From assembly GCA_016215115.1 (NCBI GenBank), contig JACRLN010000028.1, forward strand, positions 1 to 53,518: a stretch of DNA of 53,518 nucleotides, written 5' to 3'. Position 1 is the stretch's first letter, and each line of letters begins with the position of its first letter. This DNA is from Nitrospirota bacterium. Lineage in GTDB: Bacteria > Nitrospirota > Thermodesulfovibrionia > UBA6902. Position numbers and translations under genes: made by a program. The notes beneath the pieces were generated by a model, which made no database searches, was not told the origin of the DNA, and saw only the letters and a program-made list of their open reading frames with translations. Shown in pieces: positions 33,063 through 41,810 of this stretch.

Positions 33063-33968
33063 TTAATCAAACAACGCGTCAACAAACTCTGCCGGATCGA
33101 AATCCTGAAGGTCCTCAACTGCTTCACCAACGCCTATTAGTTTCACGGGGATATTGAGCTCTTTATTTATTGCTAAAATAATACCGCCCTTTGCAGTGCC
33201 GTCGAGTTTTGTGAGGGCAATTCCTGTCACGCCCACTGCTTCATTAAATATCCTGGCCTGATTAATGGCATTCTGCCCGGATATCGCATCAATCACCAGC
33301 AGGACTTCATGCGGAGCTGAAGGAATCTCTTTGCTGACAGCACGTTTTATTTTTTTAAGTTCATCCATAAGATTTGTTTTTGTATGGAGTCTTCCGGCAG
33401 TATCAATTATTACGACATCAACTTTTTTGGCTTTGGCGGATGCTACTGCATCGAATGCCACTGCAGCAGGGTCTGCGCCGCTTCTGTGCTTGACAATCTG
33501 TGCGCCGGCCCTGTGCGCCCATATTTCAAGCTGCTCAATAGCTGCGGCCCTAAACGTATCACCGGCAGCAAGCGTCACGGAAAATCCATGATCAGTAAAA
33601 CGCCGCGCGAGTTTGCCGATTGTCGTAGTTTTCCCAACTCCGTTAACGCCAACCGTGAGAACAACATATGGTTTTTCGCCCGCACACATTATTTTCTGGC
33701 CCTTTTTAAGCATTTTTTTAATCTCGTCTTTCAGGGCAGCTTTGAGATCGCCGGAATTAAGCGCTTTCCCCTGCCTGATCTTTTCTCTCATGGCGCTTGT
33801 TATGGAAGTTGCTGCCTGGGGGCCCACATCAGCCATGATTAAAGTTTCCTCAAGTTCTTCAAGAAGACCTTCATCAACAACCCTCCCGCGGAAAAGGGCT
33901 TCTGTATTCTCTATAAGGGCTTTTCTTGTCTTGGCAAGCCCCTGCTTTAATTTGTCAAAAAATCCCAC
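33063..33968 (-). CDS. ftsY: Signal recognition particle receptor FtsY
   Basis: FtsY is the SRP receptor GTPase that delivers ribosomes to the membrane. The 301-aa protein has the NG domain: N-terminal four-helix bundle (about 1-90), G1 GVNGVGKTTTIGKLA, DTAGR and TKLDGTAKGG. The long acidic A domain of E. coli is absent, as in many bacteria. The start is GTG at 33968, preceded by AAAGGAGA. Confidence 0.96.
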   Translation of the reverse strand: MGFFDKLKQGLAKTRKALIENTEALFRGRVVDEGLLEELEETLIMADVGPQAATSITSAMREKIRQGKALNSGDLKAALKDEIKKMLKKGQKIMCAGEKPYVVLTVGVNGVGKTTTIGKLARRFTDHGFSVTLAAGDTFRAAAIEQLEIWAHRAGAQIVKHRSGADPAAVAFDAVASAKAKKVDVVIIDTAGRLHTKTNLMDELKKIKRAVSKEIPSAPHEVLLVIDAISGQNAINQARIFNEAVGVTGIALTKLDGTAKGGIILAINKELNIPVKLIGVGEAVEDLQDFDPAEFVDALFD

Positions 33969-33992
33969 AACGCTTCTCCTTTAATTAACGTA

Positions 33993-34120
33993 ATTAACCA
34001 CAGAGTACACGGAGAGATACCCTTCTTTCTCAAAGAAGGATTCCCGACAGGCGGGAATGACATAATGGCTGTCATTTCGGCTTGTCCGAAATCTTCCCTT
34101 TATGGGAACTCTGTGGTTTA
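33993..34120. repeat. CACAGAG-bounded element containing a dRS3-like palindrome
   Basis: TTAACCACAGAGTACACGGAG at the left and ACTCTGTGGTTTA at the right enclose an ATTCCC-N7-GGGAAT unit (34040-34058) and a TCATTTCGGC segment. One repeat family is nested in another. Confidence 0.65.
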
Positions 34121-34178
34121 TTGATATGAAGAAATTTTAACAGTTTTCAAAAAAATTGTGTGTTCCCGGTCGCGCACA

Positions 34179-34210
34179 TAAAAAAAGAAGGCAGGATTTC
34201 CTGCCTTCTT
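34179..34210 (-). terminator. Rho-independent terminator after atpE
   Basis: On the minus strand, GAAGGCAGGA and TCCTGCCTTC form a perfect 10-bp stem with a 2-base loop (longer with the flanking A/T pairs), followed by a run of T residues. Confidence 0.9.
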
Positions 34211-34244
34211 TCAGTTGTTATTTAACTTCTCAATAAATCTGCGC

Positions 34245-34598
34245 TTAGAAACCGAACGGTTTTGCAAAGAGGACAATCAAAACCACAACAAGGGCATAGA
34301 TACAGAGAGATTCGATCATTGCAAGCCCGATAATGAGTGTTGTAGTGATCTTTCCAGAGGCGCCTGGATTTCTTGCAACGCCCTCGGCAGCCTTGCTGAG
34401 ACCAATACCCTGACCAATACCGGTTCCAAATGCTGCGAGTCCAATTGCCAATCCGGATCCAAGAACTGCCCATCCAAAATATCCCATTTTAGCATCACTT
34501 ACTGCGCCTGCTGCAGCAGCTTCTTCGGCAAATGCAATCGGAGCCATCATGCATATCAGGGCGAGAGACAATAAAATTACTGACAGTGTTCTCTTCAT
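34245..34598 (-). CDS. atpE: ATP synthase F0 subunit c with a sodium-type ion site
   Basis: The 117-aa proteolipid has an N-terminal signal-like extension (MKRTLSVILLSLALICMMAPIAFA) and then two membrane helices forming the c-ring hairpin. The ion-binding residues are Q63, E96, S97 and Y101. The Q-to-E spacing of 33 and the ES...Y pattern equal the Q32/E65/S66/Y70 set of the Na+-binding Ilyobacter ring, so Na+ coupling is possible; this is inference. The start is the ATG at 34598, preceded by AAAGGAGGAG. It follows atpB, with no other ATP synthase genes nearby. Confidence 0.94.
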   Translation of the reverse strand: MKRTLSVILLSLALICMMAPIAFAEEAAAAGAVSDAKMGYFGWAVLGSGLAIGLAAFGTGIGQGIGLSKAAEGVARNPGASGKITTTLIIGLAMIESLCIYALVVVLIVLFAKPFGF

Positions 34599-34641
34599 TT
34601 CTCCTCCTTTCATATGAGTCTGTTATTGTAAGTAAATTTAG

Positions 34642-35328
34642 TTAATGCGCTTCTTCAACTGCACCGGCAAGATACAATGTAGTCAGCAATACAAAAACAA
34701 ATGCCTGAATTACCGATACGAGTACGCCAAGACCCAGAATAGCTGAGGGCACAATTGCCGGGGCCAGCAGTCCAAGGATCAAGATAATTTTATGCTTGGC
34801 GATCATATTGCCAAATAACCTGACAGATAATGTTAAAGGTCTTGCAAGGTGACCAATCAATTCTATAACAAACATAAGGATCATTAACGGCAACGCCGGA
34901 AGGGACCGTATTGGTCCGACAAAATGTTTTATATAACTAAGCTTGTGCTCTTTTATACCATAATAATGCGTTGTGAAAAATACCGGCAAAGCCAGCGCTA
35001 CTGTTGTGTTCAAATTGCTGGTAGGGGCTTCACAGCCGGGTATAAGCCCGAGAAAATTGCATACAAGAATATAAATGCCGAGAGTTGCAATTAATGGGAC
35101 AAAGGTTCTTCCCATATGTCCAATAGTTGTGTCAGCAAGATTCAGAAAGAATTCAAATATTACTTCTACAAAGTTTTGGACCCCTGAAGGGATCATTTTA
35201 ACAGAAGACCTTACCATGATTGCTACAACGAGAATGATTGCGGTCGCAACCCATGAGAAAGCTACATAGGGTGGGATGCCCATTGCTATAATAATATTTA
35301 CAGGAAAAATTATTGGCGCTTCGTGCAT
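34642..35328 (-). CDS. atpB: ATP synthase F0 subunit a
   Basis: The 228-aa membrane protein has about five to six helices. The ion-channel region HLARPLTLSVRLFGNMIAKH contains the essential arginine next to the c-ring. It has a strong ribosome binding site (AAAGGAAA). It forms an a-c pair with atpE; the b, delta and F1 subunits must lie elsewhere, a split arrangement known in several lineages. No atpI is seen upstream, where a repeat element occurs instead. Confidence 0.95.
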   Translation of the reverse strand: MHEAPIIFPVNIIIAMGIPPYVAFSWVATAIILVVAIMVRSSVKMIPSGVQNFVEVIFEFFLNLADTTIGHMGRTFVPLIATLGIYILVCNFLGLIPGCEAPTSNLNTTVALALPVFFTTHYYGIKEHKLSYIKHFVGPIRSLPALPLMILMFVIELIGHLARPLTLSVRLFGNMIAKHKIILILGLLAPAIVPSAILGLGVLVSVIQAFVFVLLTTLYLAGAVEEAH

Positions 35329-35431
35329 GGATTTCCTTTTAAAAAAATGAAAATAAAAAGTGAAAGTAATAATAATCGAGCATGTTATATCATGTCAAGC
35401 GGTAAATTTGTAAATTTAAATTTCTTATAGT

Positions 35432-35605
35432 CTGAGCCTCTTGCAAAAGTATCGAGTAAATCGCTTTTGCCGTCATACCCGCGAAGGCGGGTATCCAGAA
35501 GCCTGCCCACAAAGGTCTTAATCGGGGGTCTTTGGCTTTAAAGAATACTGGATTCCCGATAAAGACCTCGGGAATGACGAATAAAGACTTTTGCAAGAGT
35601 CTCGG
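35432..35605. repeat. MITE-like element, family C copy 1
   Basis: 174 bp with about 19-bp terminal inverted repeats (core CTCTTGCAAAAGT, 17 of 19 positions). The interior has an ATACCCGC...GCGGGTAT palindrome and a GATTCCCG...CGGGAATGAC palindrome. The same ends recur at 41616-41758. It lies in the gap between atpB and the 5S rRNA gene. Confidence 0.8.
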
Positions 35606-35682
35606 TCTGTTGCCCATTTTAAATAGAGGCAAGCCTCTCGTCTCGGTGAGTCGCCTGAGATGACTGTACCCTGCATTTGAAA

Positions 35683-35711
35683 CAAAAAAAGACCTGGTTA
35701 AACACCAGGCC
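35683..35711 (-). terminator. Rho-independent terminator after 5S rRNA
   Basis: On the minus strand, GCCTGGTGTTTAACCAGGTC forms a hairpin followed by seven T residues, about 17 bases after the 5S gene. Confidence 0.88.
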
Positions 35712-35727
35712 TTCTTCTATAATTTAA

Positions 35728-35843
<116 letters not shown>

Positions 35844-35866
35844 AATTTTTCAAACTGAACGAAAAG

Positions 35867-35896
35867 ATAATAACATCAAACAACAAAAAATTGCAA
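35867..35896 (-). promoter_or_regulatory. Possible promoter of the orphan 5S rRNA gene
   Basis: TTGCAA (35891-35896) and TATTAT (complement of 35867-35872) with an 18-base spacer on the minus strand. The expected start is about 17 bases before the mature 5S end. Confidence 0.4.
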
Positions 35897-35902
35897 GATA
35901 TC

Positions 35903-37282
35903 CTAATTTTCGGTAATAGTTTTCTTTTCTATTCCGTATTTTTTCAGTTTATGCCTGAATGATCTGAAGGTGAGGTTAAGGAGTTTTGCCGCCTCTGTCT
36001 TGACGCCGTTTGTCTGTTCAAGCGCCTTCAGCAGGTAAGCCTTTTCCATTTCCTCCATGATATTTTCGACATCAATGCCTCCTCGCGGGACCGTGACCTC
36101 TTTTGCTGAAGTTGAATCTGATTTAATTTCTTCCGGAAGCTGTTCTACGCCTATAACATCCCTGTCACACAGCAAGATCACTCTTTCAATAATGTTTTCA
36201 AGTTCCCGTACATTCCCCTTCCACTGATAGTTTTTAAGCATTTCAATAGCATCCTGAGAAAACTTCCTTTTATCACCGGCAAACTTTTTCATGAAATGGT
36301 CTACCAGAAGGGGAATATCATCCCCGCGTTCTCTTAAAGGAGGAATTTTTACTGACAGGACATTGAGCCTGAAATACAGATCTTCCCTGAACTGCCCTTT
36401 CTCTGCAAGCGACTTAATGTCTCTGTTTGAAGCCGATATTATTCGAACATCGACCTTTATATCTGATACACCTCCAACACGCCGGAAGGTCCTGTCTTCA
36501 ATAATACGCAAAAGCTTTGCCTGTAAACTCAAAGGCATTTCGCCTATCTCATCCAGGAAAAGCGTCCCGTCATTTGCAAGTTCAAACAGTCCCTGCTTGT
36601 TTGCCGCGGCTCCTGTAAAAGCGCCTTTCATATAACCAAAAAGTTCACTCTCAAGAAGTCCTTCAGGGATTGCAGCACAATTAATGGCAACGAAGTGCTG
36701 GTCTTTTCTCGGACTGAGACTATGAATAGCTTTTGCAACAAGTTCTTTCCCCGTACCACTTTCGCCGGTGATCAGGACATTTGCATTGCTTTCAGCGGTC
36801 TTGGATATTATGGTGAAAAGCTCCTTCATTGCAGGACCTTGACCTATAATATTCTCCAGAGAAGGGGTTTTTAACTGCTCTTTCAGGATAGAGACATCCT
36901 TCTGAAGCTTCTGTTTCTCAAGGGCGTTTTTTACAACGAGCCTGATATCATCCATCTGGAACGGCTTTGTAATGTAGTCATAGGCCCCGAGCTTCATGGC
37001 CTCTACAGCAGATTCGGTTGTGCCAAAGGCAGTAATTATTACTACAACGGTATCAGGAGAGATTTCCTTAACATTCCTGAGTAATTCCAGGCCACCGACT
37101 TTCGGCATTTTCATGTCCGTAATAATGAGGTCAAAAAAGTCATTTTTCATGACTTCCAGCGCCGATTTGCCGTTATCGGCGACTGATACGCTGTAGCCTT
37201 CGCTTTTAAGGAAGATTTCAAGTATCTCCCTCATGCTCCTTTCATCGTCAACGACTAAAATCTTGCCTTTTGTCTTTTTCAT
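35903..37282 (-). CDS. pilR: Sigma-54-dependent response regulator, PilR/NtrC type
   Basis: The 459-aa protein has a receiver domain (acidic D12/D13, phosphorylation site D56, T84, K106) and an AAA+ sigma-54 activator domain with Walker A GESGTGKE (173-180), the sigma-54 contact loop GAFTGA (220-225) and Walker B LFLDEIGEM. A Fis-type helix-turn-helix (about 420-455) completes it. It follows a PilS-like kinase gene and adjoins pilus motor genes, so control of sigma-54-dependent pilus genes is likely. Confidence 0.92.
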   Translation of the reverse strand: MKKTKGKILVVDDERSMREILEIFLKSEGYSVSVADNGKSALEVMKNDFFDLIITDMKMPKVGGLELLRNVKEISPDTVVVIITAFGTTESAVEAMKLGAYDYITKPFQMDDIRLVVKNALEKQKLQKDVSILKEQLKTPSLENIIGQGPAMKELFTIISKTAESNANVLITGESGTGKELVAKAIHSLSPRKDQHFVAINCAAIPEGLLESELFGYMKGAFTGAAANKQGLFELANDGTLFLDEIGEMPLSLQAKLLRIIEDRTFRRVGGVSDIKVDVRIISASNRDIKSLAEKGQFREDLYFRLNVLSVKIPPLRERGDDIPLLVDHFMKKFAGDKRKFSQDAIEMLKNYQWKGNVRELENIIERVILLCDRDVIGVEQLPEEIKSDSTSAKEVTVPRGGIDVENIMEEMEKAYLLKALEQTNGVKTEAAKLLNLTFRSFRHKLKKYGIEKKTITEN

Positions 37283-37297
37283 AAGTTATAAATTTTT

Positions 37298-37433
37298 ACC
37301 CACTGAGTCACAGAGAAATAAACTCAGAAGCAGGAACTGAGAACTAAGAAGTAAAAGATATCCTTCTTAGTTCTTAGTTTTAAGTTCTCAGTTCTTAGTT
37401 CTCAGTTTTCCTCTCCGTGTCCTCTGTGGTAAA
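37298..37433. repeat. CACAGAG-bounded element containing a heptamer hairpin
   Basis: Left arm ACCCACTGAGTCACAGAG, right arm CTCTCCGTGTCCTCTGTGG. Between them (about 37329-37407) lie period-7 words of the TTAGTTC/TCAGTTC type in inverted orientation. It separates pilS from pilR. Confidence 0.7.
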
Positions 37434-37440
37434 ACATCTT

Positions 37441-39084
37441 TCAAGTTACCGGCAATATTACTCTGAAAATTGTGCCGGTCCCGGCGCCCCTGGACTCTAC
37501 CTCTATCTTCCCGCCGTGTTCTTCTGTAATCTTCTGGGCAATGGAAAGCCCCAGTCCCGTTCCCTTTTCTTTTGTTGTGTAAAACGGATAAAAAATTTTA
37601 TCCACATCGCCTGAACTTATTCCCATTCCTGTATCTTTGAAGACAATCTCTATTTTATTGTATTTTTTGACTGTGTAGATATCAACTTTCCCGCCATCAG
37701 AAACAGCGTCTAAGGCATTTATTCCAAGGTTCCAGAATACCTGCTGCATCTGTTTTGAGTCTCCGGTAATGAACAGGCTGCCGTCCAGTTTTGCAGATAT
37801 TGTAACATTTTTACTGTTTGTTTCCGAACCTTGCAAAAGAGTGATTACGTCCCTCAAAGACAGATGGATATCAAATTGTTTTTTATTAAGTGCCTGAGGT
37901 CTTGCATAAAGCAGAAAGTCTGTAATGATACCGTTGAGCCGGTCCATCTCGGACAGCGCTATTTTCATAAGCCGGTCTGCGTATTCTTCTGAAACTTTTT
38001 TTTCGCTCAGCATTTCAATAGACCCCTTTAAAGAAGCGAGAGGATTTCTGAGTTCATGTGCAATTGAAGCGGAAAGCTCGCCGATAAACGCCCATTTCTC
38101 CTTTCTTTTAACCTCTGCCTCCATTGCCTTTAATTCGGTCAGGTCCTGAAAGACTCCGATAACGCCGATGGGGTTCCCTGAACCGTCTTTTAGTGTTGAA
38201 AGCCTCATTCCAACAGGGAAAAATTCATCGTTTCGTTGTATTTCTCCTTCCATTCTATCCGGTATATCTTTGGAGTCTCTGAGGAAGGTGAATATGTCTT
38301 CAGGGGTCTTACCTATGACTTCTTCACGGGTAAGTTTTGTTATTTCCTGTGCAGAACTGTTAAATGTGACTATCCTTCTGTTTAAATCTGTTGTAAATAC
38401 GCCGCTCGGCATGCTCTCGATAATATACCTGCTGAAGGCCTTCAGGTCGCTTAAAACCGTGTCTTTTTCTTTAAGACCCTGCGTGGCCCTATGGAGTTTA
38501 TCAGAGAGGTGTCCGCTTAAAAAGGCGACAAGATAAAAAGCGATGAAATGAGCAAAAATATTGTAGAAGAAATCCTTCTCGGAAAATAAGCTGACCTTAG
38601 AAATTATTATCCTGTAATACTGTAGATCTAAAAGAATTCCATAAAGGATACTGCTTAATGTGGCAACAATGTAGCATGCACTCCGGTTTAACAATATACC
38701 CGCGGAAAGTATGCTTAACGGGAACATAAATGAAAATATGCTTCCAATGCCGCCGGTTATATAAATAAGCAGGGTTTCGGCAAATACGTCTATCACAATC
38801 TGCGTATACACAAAAACTTTAAACTGAAAGTCATCCTTTATCCAGCGCAGTAAAAAGGCATAGCTTATTGTCAATAGATAGAGAGAAATTATAAAAAGGG
38901 AAAAAACTGCCGGACTGTATAGCCTGTCATATCCAATCCTGAAGATATAAAAAGAGCCAAGCAGGAGGGTAACTACTATAACCCTTATAACTATTAAAAC
39001 AATTGTATTTTTTGTCAATTCGCTGCGCATGCTATCGTAGTGCGTCTTAAATCCCTTTACATTGAAGCTCTTGAAAAAAGTCAA
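37441..39084 (-). CDS. pilS: Sensor histidine kinase, PilS-like
   Basis: The 547-aa kinase has about six membrane segments (25-190), a PAS domain (about 215-320; ESMPSGVFTTDLNRRIVTFN), HisKA with the phospho-acceptor H343 (SIAHELRNPL) and a HATPase domain with N, G1 (DTGMGIS) and G2 (GTGLGLSI) boxes. This is the PilS layout. The reading frame starts at a TTG beside a dRS3-like repeat; an ATG at 39030 (codon 19) is an equally plausible start. It pairs with the pilR gene downstream. Confidence 0.9.
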   Translation of the reverse strand: MTFFKSFNVKGFKTHYDSMRSELTKNTIVLIVIRVIVVTLLLGSFYIFRIGYDRLYSPAVFSLFIISLYLLTISYAFLLRWIKDDFQFKVFVYTQIVIDVFAETLLIYITGGIGSIFSFMFPLSILSAGILLNRSACYIVATLSSILYGILLDLQYYRIIISKVSLFSEKDFFYNIFAHFIAFYLVAFLSGHLSDKLHRATQGLKEKDTVLSDLKAFSRYIIESMPSGVFTTDLNRRIVTFNSSAQEITKLTREEVIGKTPEDIFTFLRDSKDIPDRMEGEIQRNDEFFPVGMRLSTLKDGSGNPIGVIGVFQDLTELKAMEAEVKRKEKWAFIGELSASIAHELRNPLASLKGSIEMLSEKKVSEEYADRLMKIALSEMDRLNGIITDFLLYARPQALNKKQFDIHLSLRDVITLLQGSETNSKNVTISAKLDGSLFITGDSKQMQQVFWNLGINALDAVSDGGKVDIYTVKKYNKIEIVFKDTGMGISSGDVDKIFYPFYTTKEKGTGLGLSIAQKITEEHGGKIEVESRGAGTGTIFRVILPVT

Positions 39085-39088
39085 TTAT

Positions 39089-39174
39089 TGTCATTCCCGA
39101 GGTAGTAATCGGGAATCCAGTGTCTTTAAGAAACAAAGAACTCTGGATTCCCGCCTAAGGACTGCGGGAATGAC
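39089..39174. repeat. Paired dRS3-like element
   Basis: TGTCATTCCCGAG...CGGGAATCCAG and CTGGATTCCCGC...GCGGGAATGACG, between pilC and pilS. Confidence 0.75.
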
Positions 39175-39227
39175 GGCCCGCACTACACTATAACTGTAAC
39201 GTCAGAAGTCAAAAGGGCCTTCATTAT

Positions 39228-40433
39228 TTATTTTACGAGTGTTATAAGCTTGAATATAGGCAAATACATGGCAACGACTATAAAACCGACAGTACCTCCA
39301 AGAAAAACCATCAGTAACGGCTCTATCATAGAAGTAAGATTGGCAACTGCATTGTCAACTTCATCGTCATAAAAATCTGCAATCTTGCCGAGCATACTGT
39401 CTAAAGCGCCGGTTGATTCGCCAACTGCTATCATTTGTGTAACCATTGGGGGGAAAACCTTTGATGCGGATAACGGTTCAGCAATTGTTTTTCCTTCTGA
39501 GACACCCTGTCTGACTTCCAATACTGCTTTCTCTATAACTTTATTGCCGGCTGTCTTTGCTGTTATATTCAGACCGTCAAGTATAGGGACGCCGCTGCTT
39601 ACCAGAGTCCCGAGAGTCCGGGTAAATTTCGCAACGGCAACTTTTTTGAAAAGTATCCCAAAGACAGGAAGTTTTAAAAATATTTTATCAGTAACTACCT
39701 GGCCGGTCTCGGTTCGTCTGAATTGAATTATAAAGACAATCGCACCGATAATGCAGGCAAGAATTATCACCCCCCCTATCCCGCTGAGAAAATTACTTAT
39801 TTTAATAATAAGCTGTGTGGGCAACGGCAGGGTCCCGCCAAGCTGGGTAAACATCTTACCAAATGTGGGAACGACAAAAACCATAATAATAGCGATAACC
39901 ATAATAGCAATAGTTACAACAACGGTCGGGTAGACCATAGCGCCTTTTACTTTTCTCTTGAGCTTCTGAGCCTTTTCTATATATGTGGCAAGACGCACCA
40001 GAATAGTGTCAAGAATTCCGCCCGTTTCTCCGGCTGCTACCATATTGCTATAAAGATCAGAAAATATTCTCGGGAATTTTTTCAGGGCGTCTGCAAAGGT
40101 GGACCCGCCTTCAACATCATTTTTTATATCACCGATACTTTTAGCAAAGAACTTGTTCTCAGTCTGTTTTGAAAGAATTTCCAGGGCCTGAACAAGCGGC
40201 AGCCCTGCACCAATCATGGTTGCAAACTGCCTTGTGAAAATAACGAGATCTTTATCCTTTACATTGCCGCCAAAAGAGCCTAAAAGTGGTTTTGTCTTCT
40301 GTGATATATCTGTCGGCACAATCCGCTGTCTCCTCAGGTAAGTCTGAACTTCTTCTCTGGAACCCGCTGTCAGCTCGCCTTTCAGGACAGCGCCTTGTGG
40401 AGATTTTCCTGTCCATTTAAATACTGTGGCCAT
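39228..40433 (-). CDS. pilC: Type IV pilus inner-membrane platform protein PilC
   Basis: PilC (GspF family) anchors the pilus motor ATPases in the inner membrane. The 401-aa protein has the family N-terminus MATVFKWTGKSPQGAVLKGEL and two homologous GspF domains (about 70-195 and 270-395), each with FTRQFATMIGAGLPL-like and GE(T/S)TG motifs, plus three membrane helices. AAAGGATA precedes the ATG and it starts 3 bases after pilT, so it is in the same operon. Confidence 0.95.
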   Translation of the reverse strand: MATVFKWTGKSPQGAVLKGELTAGSREEVQTYLRRQRIVPTDISQKTKPLLGSFGGNVKDKDLVIFTRQFATMIGAGLPLVQALEILSKQTENKFFAKSIGDIKNDVEGGSTFADALKKFPRIFSDLYSNMVAAGETGGILDTILVRLATYIEKAQKLKRKVKGAMVYPTVVVTIAIMVIAIIMVFVVPTFGKMFTQLGGTLPLPTQLIIKISNFLSGIGGVIILACIIGAIVFIIQFRRTETGQVVTDKIFLKLPVFGILFKKVAVAKFTRTLGTLVSSGVPILDGLNITAKTAGNKVIEKAVLEVRQGVSEGKTIAEPLSASKVFPPMVTQMIAVGESTGALDSMLGKIADFYDDEVDNAVANLTSMIEPLLMVFLGGTVGFIVVAMYLPIFKLITLVK

Positions 40434-40436
40434 ATA

Positions 40437-41516
40437 TTATCCTTTCCCTATCGAAGCCCTTTGCATCATATTGATCAGCTCCTCCGGTATAGTAGACTTT
40501 GAAAGGGCATCATCATATGATATTAAACCTTTTTTGAACAATTCAAAAAGTGACTGGTTCATTGTTTGCATCCCGAATTTTGTCTGTCCTGTCTGCATCA
40601 TGGAGTATATCTGGTGTGACTTGTCTTCTCTGATAAGATTTCTGATAGCAGGAGTGGGAATAAAAATTTCAACAGCAAGTACCCTTCCGCCACCATTTTT
40701 TCTGGGAATAAGCTGCTGCGAAATGATTCCCTCAAGAACAAAAGAGAGCTGCACCCTGATCTGTTCCTGCTGATGTGCAGGGAATACGTCTATTATACGG
40801 TTTAACGTCTGAATGGCGGTATTCGTATGAAGGGTTGCAAATGTCAGATGCCCTGTTTCTGAAACAGTAAGAGCGGCTTCAATAGTCTCCAGATCTCTCA
40901 TTTCGCCAATAAGAACAATATCGGGGTCCTGTCTCAGAACATACCGGAGGGCATCTTTAAAAGAAGTGGTATCCGAGTTTACCTCTCTCTGGTTAATTAA
41001 ACAGTTCTTATGGGCGTGAATGAATTCAATAGGGTCTTCTATTGTCATAATATGTTCCTGACGCTCTTTGTTAATCTTATCGATTATAGCTGCCAGGGTT
41101 GAAGATTTACCACAGCCCGTAGGCCCTGTGACTAAAATAAGTCCTCTCGGTTTTTTTGAAAGTTCGTTAATAATGGGAGGGAGCCCCAGTTCGTTGAAAG
41201 TTTTTATGTTGAAAGGGATCATTCTGAAAGCCCCTGTTACGGCACCTCTTTGCAGGAATATGTTAGCCCTGAACCTGCTTAAGCCCTTCATTCCAAAAGA
41301 GAGGTCAAGCTCATTGTTTTCTTCAAATTTATGTTTCTGGGTATCAGTAAGTATACTGTAGCAAAGGGCTTTTGTTTCTGCCGGATTTAGCGGAGGACGA
41401 TCAAGAGGCGCAAGTTTTCCATCAACTCTTAACCGGGGAGGCGTGCCTGTGCTTATATGAAGGTCGGAGGCGCCTTTGTCAATCATTATTTTAAGCAAGT
41501 CATATAAAGTTTCCAT
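40437..41516 (-). CDS. pilT: Type IV pilus retraction ATPase PilT
   Basis: PilT powers pilus depolymerisation and twitching. The 359-aa ATPase has Walker A GPTGCGKSS, the Asp and His boxes (TIEDPIEFIH; GHLTFATLHT) and the PilT-specific C-terminal AIRNLIRE motif needed for retraction. The N-terminal PAS-like domain (GASDLHIS...PRLRVDGKL) is present. It lies upstream of pilC in the same direction, with a family C repeat between it and pilB. Confidence 0.95.
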   Translation of the reverse strand: METLYDLLKIMIDKGASDLHISTGTPPRLRVDGKLAPLDRPPLNPAETKALCYSILTDTQKHKFEENNELDLSFGMKGLSRFRANIFLQRGAVTGAFRMIPFNIKTFNELGLPPIINELSKKPRGLILVTGPTGCGKSSTLAAIIDKINKERQEHIMTIEDPIEFIHAHKNCLINQREVNSDTTSFKDALRYVLRQDPDIVLIGEMRDLETIEAALTVSETGHLTFATLHTNTAIQTLNRIIDVFPAHQQEQIRVQLSFVLEGIISQQLIPRKNGGGRVLAVEIFIPTPAIRNLIREDKSHQIYSMMQTGQTKFGMQTMNQSLFELFKKGLISYDDALSKSTIPEELINMMQRASIGKG

Positions 41517-41615
41517 AACCTAACTATAAATAAATTATACCTCCAATACGGTTTTATCACTACATTTTTTATTAATAAGTTGTTAATCGGCATAATCTGA
41601 AAAATACTTTACTTT

Positions 41616-41758
41616 GATCCTCTCGTAAAAGTCCCTGCAAAATGACTTGGGGCGTCATACCCGTGAAAACGGGTATCCAGAAGCCGTTGTTTTTCAAAAA
41701 AACTGGATTCCCGATTACTACCTCGGGAATGACAAAACAAGACTTTTGCAAGAGTCTC
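41616..41758. repeat. MITE-like element, family C copy 2
   Basis: Terminal arms CTCGTAAAAGTC and GACTTTTGCAAGAGTCTC match those of 35432-35605. The interior has ATACCCGT...CGGGTAT and GATTCCCG...CGGGAATGAC palindromes. It fills the gap between pilB and pilT. Confidence 0.75.
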
Positions 41759-41810
41759 CTTTGTTAAAATTATATACCCCGGATAAGAGCAAAGAAAATT
41801 TAAAACATGA

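Noticed and set aside
35390-35632. 80-aa open frame on - strand
   Set aside because: It is made of the family C element and flanks; the peptide is repeat-encoded (e.g. WIPAFAGMTA), a common artefact.
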